The notes beneath the pieces are model-generated. The model did no database searches. It worked only from the letters and a program-made list of their open reading frames with translations, and was not told where the DNA came from. A DNA stretch of 64,000 nucleotides from Orientallactaga sibirica (taxonomy: Eukaryota > Chordata > Mammalia > Rodentia > Dipodidae): contig JAEOAD010001413.1 in NCBI GenBank assembly GCA_036365145.1, positions 1,631,001 to 1,695,000 on the forward strand, written 5' to 3'. This document shows, in pieces, positions 46,852 to 64,000 of this stretch. Positions within the stretch are counted from its first letter, which is position 1, and each line of letters opens with the position of its first letter. The translations under genes were made by a program, and so were the position numbers.

Positions 46852-49800
46852 TCACACAGTCCACTTCAGACACCTGCAGAAAGAGGGTGTGACAATTAAT
46901 CTTGGGCTGTCAATTGGACAGGATTTAGAATCACCATGGAAACAGACTTCTTGGCATGCCTGCTAGAGATTTTTCTAGATTAGGTTAATTGAGATGGAAG
47001 AGCCCACTCAACTGTAGGTGGCACCATTCCCAGGGCTGGGATCTCTGGCTATATAAAAAGGAGAGTGGGGCTGGAGAGATGGCTTAGCGGTTAAGGCGCC
47101 TGCCTGCTAAGCCTAAGAACCGGGTTCCAATCTCCAAGTCCCACATTTAGCCAGATGCAAAGTGATGCAAGGGCGCAATGCTGCACTTGCCCACAAGGGG
47201 GCGCACGCATCTGGATTTCATTCACAGCAGCTGAGAGACTGCTGGCACGCCCATTCTCTATGTCTCCCTCTCCCTCTCCCTCTGTCTGTCTCTCTCTGTG
47301 TATCTCTCCAAAACTAAAAAATTAAAAAATTAAAAAAAAAAAAAAAAAAGGAGAGTGAGGGCTGGAGAGATAGCTTAGTGGTTAAGGCGCTTGCCTGCGA
47401 AGCATAAGGACCCAGGTTCAATTCCCCAGGACCATGTAAGCCAGATGCACAAGGTGGCGCATGTGTCTGGAGTTTGTGGTCGCTGGAGGCCCTGGTGTGC
47501 TCGTTCTCTCTTTCTCTGCCCCCCCCCTTCCAACAGATAAATACTAACAAATAAATAAAAAGGAGAGTGAGCTACGCAGCAGACATCCTGCTTTCTGCTT
47601 CCTGACTTCCAAAACAGTGATTGGCTGCCTCTGCCTTGCCTTTCTTGCCGCGACAGACTGTAACCTTGAACTGTGGACCAAAACAGACCCTTTCATTTAT
47701 AAGCCATCTCTGGTCAGGTGTTTGAGAAAGTAACACAGAGGGGAAGCCCACTGGAGCAGTAGGGAAAGAGGTCACGAGGATGAGGCTGTGGGCAAGTGAG
47801 ACCCGCTCAGCTCACCTGGTCTCCTGGTGGGTGCCAAGGCAGCGTACAGTACAGTACCGGGCACCACAGCTAACACAGGTGTATGGGGACGGGAAACCGC
47901 ATACAGCACAGAAGGGGCGCTGGGGCCGTGATGGGGGACCTGCACAAGCCGTCAGGTAGTTGGGGCCCTCGGCCACACTCAGGTTCTGCAGGGACATGGA
48001 GGATAAATGCATGACATCTCTACCCACCCACAAAGATAATGTCGTCAGCGACCTTCAGGCCACCTCCTCTCTCACCTGCTCTTCCAGCAAGGCCTGGAAG
48101 TTTTTTCGGAAGCGAAGTTTAAAGTGATCACCTCTAGTTTTCTTCTTTTTCTTTCCTAGAGGTCAAGGGCAATGAGTCATTTGACACTTACTGACAATAG
48201 CACCTTTCTCTAACTTAGCAGGCTGGAGACCCCTGGATACAGCCCCTGTCCACATCTCACCTGGGGTCTGAGCCTGTTCCTCCCCATCCACCTCATCCTG
48301 TACCCCGACTTCTCCAATCCTGCTGGCAGCTCCACACCCCAAATCTAGGCTTTATTGTCACTTCATCGACTCTATCTTACTTATTTATTTATTTATTTAC
48401 TTATTTATTTATTTGGTTTTTGAAGGTCTCACTCTAGCCCAGGCTGACCTGGAACTCACTCTGTATTCTCAGGGTGGCCTCGAACTCATGGCGATCCTCC
48501 TACCTCTGCCTCCCAAGTGCTGGGATAAAAGGCGTGCGCCACCATGCCCGGCTTTTATTTATTTTTTGAGACAGGGTTTCATGTATGGCACCACATCTGG
48601 CTTTAGGTAGTGCTGGGGATATAACTCCAGGGCTTCCTGCATGCTAGGCAAGCAGTCTATCACCTGAGCTACATCCTAGCCCCTTCGGCAGGTTTCATGT
48701 CGTTCAGACTAACCTCAAACTTGGTATGTAGCTGAGATTATAGATATATGCCATCAAACTCAGCTTTTTTTCCTGGATGTGTATTTCTATGTTGTGTGCA
48801 TGCATGTTCATAAATGTGTACATGAGTGTATGTGCCAATGTGTGTGGAAGCCAGAGGTTGACCAGATGTCTTCCTCAGTTGTTCTCCACTGTAGTTTTTG
48901 AAATAGGGTCTTGCACTGAACCTGGAGCTCACTGATTTGGTTAAACTAGATAGCCAGCAAGCCCTAGGGATCCTTCTGTCTCAGCTTCTCTACACTGAGG
49001 TGACAGGCATGCACCAGCAGCACACGTGACGTTTATGAGTCCTGGGGACCTGAATTCAGGCCTCCTCCTGGTGCAGTAAGCACTTCACTCATTGAGCCCT
49101 GTTTTTGCTTTTTTTTAAATTTACTTATTTATTTATTTATTTTGTTTTTTCAAGGTAGGGTTTTGCTCTAGCCCAGGCTGACCTGGAATTCACTATGTAG
49201 TCTTGGGGTGGCCTTGAACTCACTCACAGCAATCCTCCTACCTCTGCTTCCCAAGTCCTGGGATTCAAAGTACGTGCCACCATGCCTGGCTTTCGTTTTT
49301 GCTTTTTATTTTTATTTATTTATATTTTTAAAATATTTTATTTTTTATTTATTTATTTGAGAGAGAGAGAGATACAGAAATAGGCAGGTAGAGAGAGAGA
49401 GAGAGAGAGAGAGATACAGAAATAGGCAGGTAGAGAGAGAGAGAGAGATGGGCGCGCCAGGGCCTCCAGCCACTGCAAACGAACTCCAGATGCATGCACC
49501 CCCTTGTGCATCTGGCTTACGTGGGTCCTGGAGAATCGAGCCTCGAACTGGGGTCCTTAGGCTCCATAGGCAAGCGTTTAACCACTAAGCCATCTCTCCA
49601 GCCCCGTTTTTTGCTTTTTAAAACAAGCTCTTGGCTGGGGAGATGGCACAGCACTGTAGACACTTGCTTGCAAGGCCTGATGGCCCAGGTTCAGTTCCCC
49701 AGCAACCACATAAAGCCAGATGCAAAAAGTGGGGTGTGTGTCTGGTATTTGCTTGCACTGGCAGAAAACCCTAACCCTGAACATAGACATCCAAATAAAT

Positions 49801-50880
49801 AAAAATTTAAAAATAAAATAAAACAAAACAAGCTCTTACTATGTAGCCCAAGCTGACTTCAAACTCAAGGGAATCCTCCTGCCTGAAGCTCCTGAGTTGT
49901 GGGATTCCTGGCATACACTACCACACTCCGTATTTCTTATTCCACACACACAAGGAAACTGAGGCACAAAAAGGGGAGAGCAGTTGCTCTAGCACAGGAA
50001 CAGGTTCCTGGCAAAGCCAGAAACAGAAACGTGCCTCCTGGGAGCCTTCCTTCCACCATGGCCTTCCTCAGCCTGTCCCTCCCTTTCTCCTCCCTGCACC
50101 TCACCTGTGTCTGCGTCATCGTCAAACTGAGGCAGCCTCTTGCCCAGCTGGGGGAGGCCTGCGTGGGGGTCGTCCTGGAAGTTGTCATTCTCTAAAGCCT
50201 CGAGCTGTCTGTTGATCCGCCGCTGCCTGGCGGCCCGGTCCAGCACCCGCCGCTGTCCAGGGTCCTGGGAGCGAACTACATGGGAGACAGGCAGGGCAAG
50301 GAACGTTATGGGGGCACAAAGAAGAGGGTCTCTGAGGTGACAGGTGTGGAGCCATTGTCCTTTGGTCTCATCTCAGTCAGCCCTTCATGCTGGTTTGTAG
50401 GCCGCTAGGCCAAGCCAGTATTTATAGACACAAAAAAAGGCCAAAAGTGAAAACAAAATTCTCTCTGTAGCAGTTAGATCCTAACCTCCTGGGGCCAAAT
50501 CCAGTGACTTAGAATTACTTCTACAAACAATCAGAACCTAACTCCTAACAGCCCCTGAAGCCTCGCCCCAAAGGGCCACCCTCAAAGAAGATGCAATTGA
50601 TCAGGCATGGTGTTTTTAACCCCAGCACTTGGGAGACAGAGGTAGGAGGGTCACCATGAGTTCGAGGCCACTCTGAGACTACACAGTGAATTCCAGGTCA
50701 GCCTGGGCTAGTGAGACCTTACCTTGAAAAACAAAACAGCCGGGCGTGGTGGCGCACGCCTTTCATCCCAGCACTCGGGAGGCAGAGGTAGGAGGATCGC
50801 CATGAGTTCGAGGCCACCCTGAGACTACATAGTTAATTCCAGGTCAGCCTGAGCTAGAGTGAAACCCTACATCGAAAAAC

Positions 50881-50932
<52 letters not shown>

Positions 50933-52373
50933 TTCAATTTACTACTACAGGAATGGCTCAGGAGGTATGGCCACGTAACTTTTCTTAACTGCTAAAAAGA
51001 CCCCATTCCCTAGCTGGGCATGGTAAAACAGGAGGCCAGTCTGGGCTAAAGTACAGATCACTGGGCCCAGCAGTCAAAGGTGCTTGCTTTCAAAGCTGAG
51101 CGGGTTCTATTCTCCAACACCCAAGTAAAACTAGATGCCCAGAGTAGTGTATGCAGTGGCAAAGGCCCTGGCACACCCATAATCTTTCTCAAATATATAA
51201 GAATAAAAAGAATTTACAGGCTGTCTATATTGTCTATTCTTTTTCATAAAATGTATGTGTGTATAGTCTGCATCTACATATGTGGGGGAGGGTGCCTATG
51301 CACACGTGTGCCTGGGGACCAGAAAAAAAAAAAACCTTGGGTGTCACACTCAGGTACAAAATCTACCTTTTTTTTGTTTGTTTATTTGTTTTTTGGTTTC
51401 TTGGGGTAGGGTTCTGCTCTAGCCCAGACTGACCTGGAATTCACTATGTAGTCTCAGGGTGGCCTCGAACTCACAGCACTCCTCCTACCTCTGCCTCCCA
51501 AGTGCTGGGATTACAGGCGTGCACCACCACACCTGGCTAAATCTACCTCCGTATTTATTTATTTAGGATTTTTTGAGGTAGTGTCTCTGCAAATGAACTC
51601 CAGACGCATGTACCACCTTGTGCATCTGGCTTACATGGGTCCTGGGGAATCAAACCTGGGTACTTTGGATGTGCAGGCAAGCGCCTTAACCGCTAAGCCA
51701 TCTCTCCAGCCCAAAAGATTTTTTTTAGAAAGGGTGTGGAGAAAGAGAGACCCAAGAGAAGCCTCCCCCCTCCCCTCCGCCCCACTTGAGACAGGATATC
51801 ACTACGTAGCACAGGTTAGCCTTGAATTCATTATGTAGGCCAGGCTGGCCTCTCACAGTAGTCTAAGTACTGGAGTTGGGATTGAGGTTAAGGATGTAGC
51901 TCAACAGGTAAAAGTGCTTGTCCAGCATGCACTCAGCCGTGGGTTCGATCCCCGGGCACCGCATAAACCAAGTGCTGGGACTAAATCAAGCCTGGCTGCC
52001 TTCGAAGCCTTCTTCTGTCCTTTTCATCCCCGAAGCTGGTTAACCGCAGAGGTTCCGTGCCTGCTTTGGCCATGACACATACCTCTTTTAAAGTGCAATG
52101 GCACGCCCGTCTGTCCCCTCCGAGAAAGGAAAACCAGATTTTGGGACAACACCACCGCTTGTCCTGCCCGTCCACAGCGACCGGCTTGGGGCAGACAGAC
52201 GTCAATGAACCGCGAACGCACGGGGTTCGCCAAGTGACACAACTCGAGCCCCTACGGAGGGATCTGTGACACGAATGTCTGCGGAGACGCGGGGGGGGGG
52301 GAGCTCCAGACTTTGGGGAGCGGAAAGGGGCGGCTTCCGCTGGGGACTCACCGGAGGTTTTCTTCTCCACCAT
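46852..52373 (-). CDS. Znhit1: Znhit1, zinc finger HIT-type 1 / SRCAP subunit (5 coding exons)
   Basis: Subunit (p18Hamlet, yeast Vps71/Swc6 homologue) of the SRCAP remodeller that deposits H2A.Z. Coding exons in transcript order: 52373-52352, 50275-50105, 48155-48076, 47985-47816, 46873-46852; all junctions GT-AG. The joined frame is 465 nt, 154 aa, identical in length to human. Visible: basic N-terminal part with RRVLDRAARQRRINRQ, acidic FDDDADT, a KKKKKTRGDHFKLRFRKNF stretch, and a C-terminal HIT zinc finger with ligands C117, C120, C128, C131, C136, C140, H144 and C149, ending CLKWTV. The last exon carries only 22 coding nt, recognised from CLKWTV followed by TGA. It shares its 5' region with Plod3 in head-to-head orientation. 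Confidence 0.97.
46874..47815. repeat. Znhit1 intron 4 with two Dip-like SINEs
   Basis: 46900-47060 is unique. A long-variant Dip-like SINE lies at 47067-47335 (+, antisense to the gene; the variant carries an extra block with 'gcgcaatgctgcacttg'), followed by a standard Dip-like SINE 47358-47560 (+). 47565-47815 is unique and ends at the exon 4 donor. Confidence 0.75.
48156..50104. repeat. Znhit1 intron 2
   Basis: (TTTA)n 48380-48414 with a B1-like SINE (-) 48413-48555; ID/tRNA-type fragment about 48605-48680; old rodent repeat 48770-49100 with TG-rich start; B1-like (-) 49140-49290; Dip-like (-) 49330-49605 with duplicated GA-rich tail; Dip-like (+) 49632-49800; old B1 (-) 49830-49930. 48160-48375 and 49935-50104 are unique. 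No coding signal beyond the exons. Confidence 0.7.
50276..52351. repeat. Znhit1 intron 1: nested B1-like SINEs, 49-nt poly(A), ID-type element
   Basis: Unique 50276-50600. Two B1-like SINEs in series (50605-50740 and 50741-50881, +); the second ends in 49 uninterrupted A (50882-50930). Degraded Dip-like (+) 51040-51210; B1-like (-) 51390-51540; Dip-like 5' fragment (-) 51580-51710; old B1 (-) 51780-51880; ID-type tRNA-derived element (+) 51888-51990 with A box (gtagctcaacaggtaaaag) and B box (gggttcgatcccc). From 51990 the sequence becomes unique and CpG-rich toward the promoter. Confidence 0.7.
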
Positions 52374-53382
52374 TTGCGCAATACAGACGCCGGGGCGGAG
52401 GCGGGGGAACCCTACTGCGCACGCGTACTAAGCTCCCTAACGTGGGTCGAAGCGCCACTTCTGGTGGCGCATGCGCAGTCACCTCCCCGGCCCCGCCCCG
52501 CTTGCCCTTACGTGACGTTCCCTAGGAGACTGGCAAGCTGTCCGCCATGTTTTGTAAGGGCAAACCTACTTCCGGCCTCATGGTAGCTGTGCCAGGTTTT
52601 GAAAGCCTCGCCGTGGAGTCGTTTTCTAAAAAGCGGCGCTAGGAGTTTCTCGAGAAATGCTTTTTTTTTTTTTTTTTTCCCCCCCTTTGGGCCCTTGTGG
52701 AGGAGCTACGATCACAAAGGCCACCCACCCACCCACCCACCCCGCAGCCGGGGCTTCTCCCCAGGGCAATCGAGGCCTGCAGACTTGAGTGGGGAATCCC
52801 GAGGATGGTTCTTTGCGAAGGAAACGTCCCCGCTGCGGCGGTCCCGGGACAGCATCTCCCGCCTGCCTGCCGCCCCGGGGCGGTGCTCAGCCCTCCCGTC
52901 CCGGTCAGCTCTTCCGCCCGGGGCTGCTCGGGACAGGGCTGCGGCCAGGACCCGCCCCCGCATCCCGCCCGACCCGGGGTCACATCCCCTCCTCTCCGGG
53001 CTCCTCACGTGTGAAGCCGGCGGTGGAGCCCAGCAGCCCTCCTCCTTCCCCCCAGCTCCTCCCCAGTCCCCCCAGGCCCGGCGCCCCCTTTGCTCTGCAC
53101 GCTCAGCCCCGGGGGAGCAGGAGGGGGACAATCCTTGCCTTGTCTCGCCGTCTGCATCTCGAGTTTTCTGTAGCCTCCGGTTACGCCTTTTTTTCCAGGG
53201 CGGAGTCCCCAGCCCCGCTCCTCCTCCTCCTCCTCCTCCTCCTCCTCCTCCTCCCTGCGGGCGGCTCGGCTGCTCGGGTTCCCTCCCGCGTTGCCCCAGA
53301 ACCTTCTCCTGAGTTGGAATCCGAGTAGCACACAGCTCAGCCCCGTGAGGGCCTGTGTGTCCTCTCCGGCCTGCTCCCGGCT
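52374..53382. promoter_or_regulatory. Bidirectional CpG-island promoter of Znhit1 (-) and Plod3 (+)
   Basis: About 1,010 bp separate the two start codons, all CpG-rich and TATA-less. On the Znhit1 side: NRF1-type sites TGCGCACGCG (52415-52424) and GCGCATGCGCAG (52467-52478), GC boxes (52391-52407), a CRE-like TGACGT (52513-52518), a YY1-type CCGCCATGTTTTG (52542-52554) and an ETS-type ACTTCCGG (52568-52575). On the Plod3 side: CCACC repeats (52722-52742) and a (TCC)n tract (53218-53254). The motif cluster within 200 bp of the Znhit1 ATG marks its start region. The Plod3 start is probably nearer 53150-53380. Shared regulation is inferred from spacing. Confidence 0.7.
53218..53254 (+). repeat. 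(TCC)12 triplet tract in Plod3 5' region
   Basis: An uninterrupted CTC/TCC triplet run of 37 nt located 130 nt upstream of the Plod3 ATG. Polypurine-polypyrimidine mirror sequence in a promoter, with G runs of GGA on the minus strand. It is likely length-variable. Confidence 0.85.

Positions 53383-64000
<10,618 letters not shown>

Noticed and set aside
51888..51990. Functional tRNA gene
   Set aside because: A and B boxes are present, but the sequence cannot fold into a full cloverleaf and continues into an ID-type SINE body.
52599..53328. Frames of 179-237 codons in the Znhit1/Plod3 CpG island
   Set aside because: Low-complexity frames caused by CpG-island composition and the TCC repeat; they overlap the shared promoter and Plod3 5' UTR.

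Overview
This is a nuclear genomic window from a rodent. It is dominated by two SINE families and carries four spliced protein-coding genes in the mammalian order Fis1 - Cldn15 - Znhit1 - Plod3 (the block I know from human 7q22 and mouse chromosome 5). One family is a 7SL-derived B1-like element of about 145 bp. The other is a tRNA-derived element of the B2 superfamily with A and B boxes, a long (CT)n stretch and an AAATAAATAAA tail, called 'Dip-like' here. That pair fits a dipodoid rodent (jerboa) better than a murid or cricetid, but the species assignment is an inference.

Layout. 1-14.6 kb holds almost only SINEs. Decayed C2H2 zinc-finger remnants lie on the minus strand (6.4-6.9, 8.5 and 10.0 kb), and a very recent 1.44-kb tandem duplication (8141-11010) copied one of them. 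14.66-15.24 kb is a CpG-rich promoter-like block ending in a strong splice donor, with a candidate internal exon 1 kb downstream (16243-16332). 19.6-20.6 kb is a minisatellite of about 20 units of about 53 bp; each unit resembles the 5' half of a tRNA-Ala-like ID SINE. Fis1 (CDS 27064-31016, 5 exons, 152 aa) and Cldn15 (CDS 33189-40832, 5 exons, 224 aa) are on +. Znhit1 (CDS 52373-46852, 5 exons, 154 aa) is on -. Plod3 (CDS 53383-63842, 19 exons) is on +. Znhit1 and Plod3 are head to head with about 1 kb between their start codons; Cldn15 and Znhit1 converge.

The genes are functionally independent: mitochondrial/peroxisomal fission (Fis1), paracellular cation pores in epithelium (Cldn15), H2A.Z-depositing SRCAP complex (Znhit1) and collagen lysine hydroxylation/glycosylation (Plod3). 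I see no new multi-gene system. The observations most worth checking are a 1-nt deletion in Plod3 exon 14 that destroys the C-terminal catalytic domain as written (homopolymer error or real lesion), a triplicated 3' splice region in Plod3 intron 11, the minisatellite of repeated pol III A-box-like sequence, the orphan CpG promoter and exon pair, and an HNF4A-type site upstream of Cldn15.
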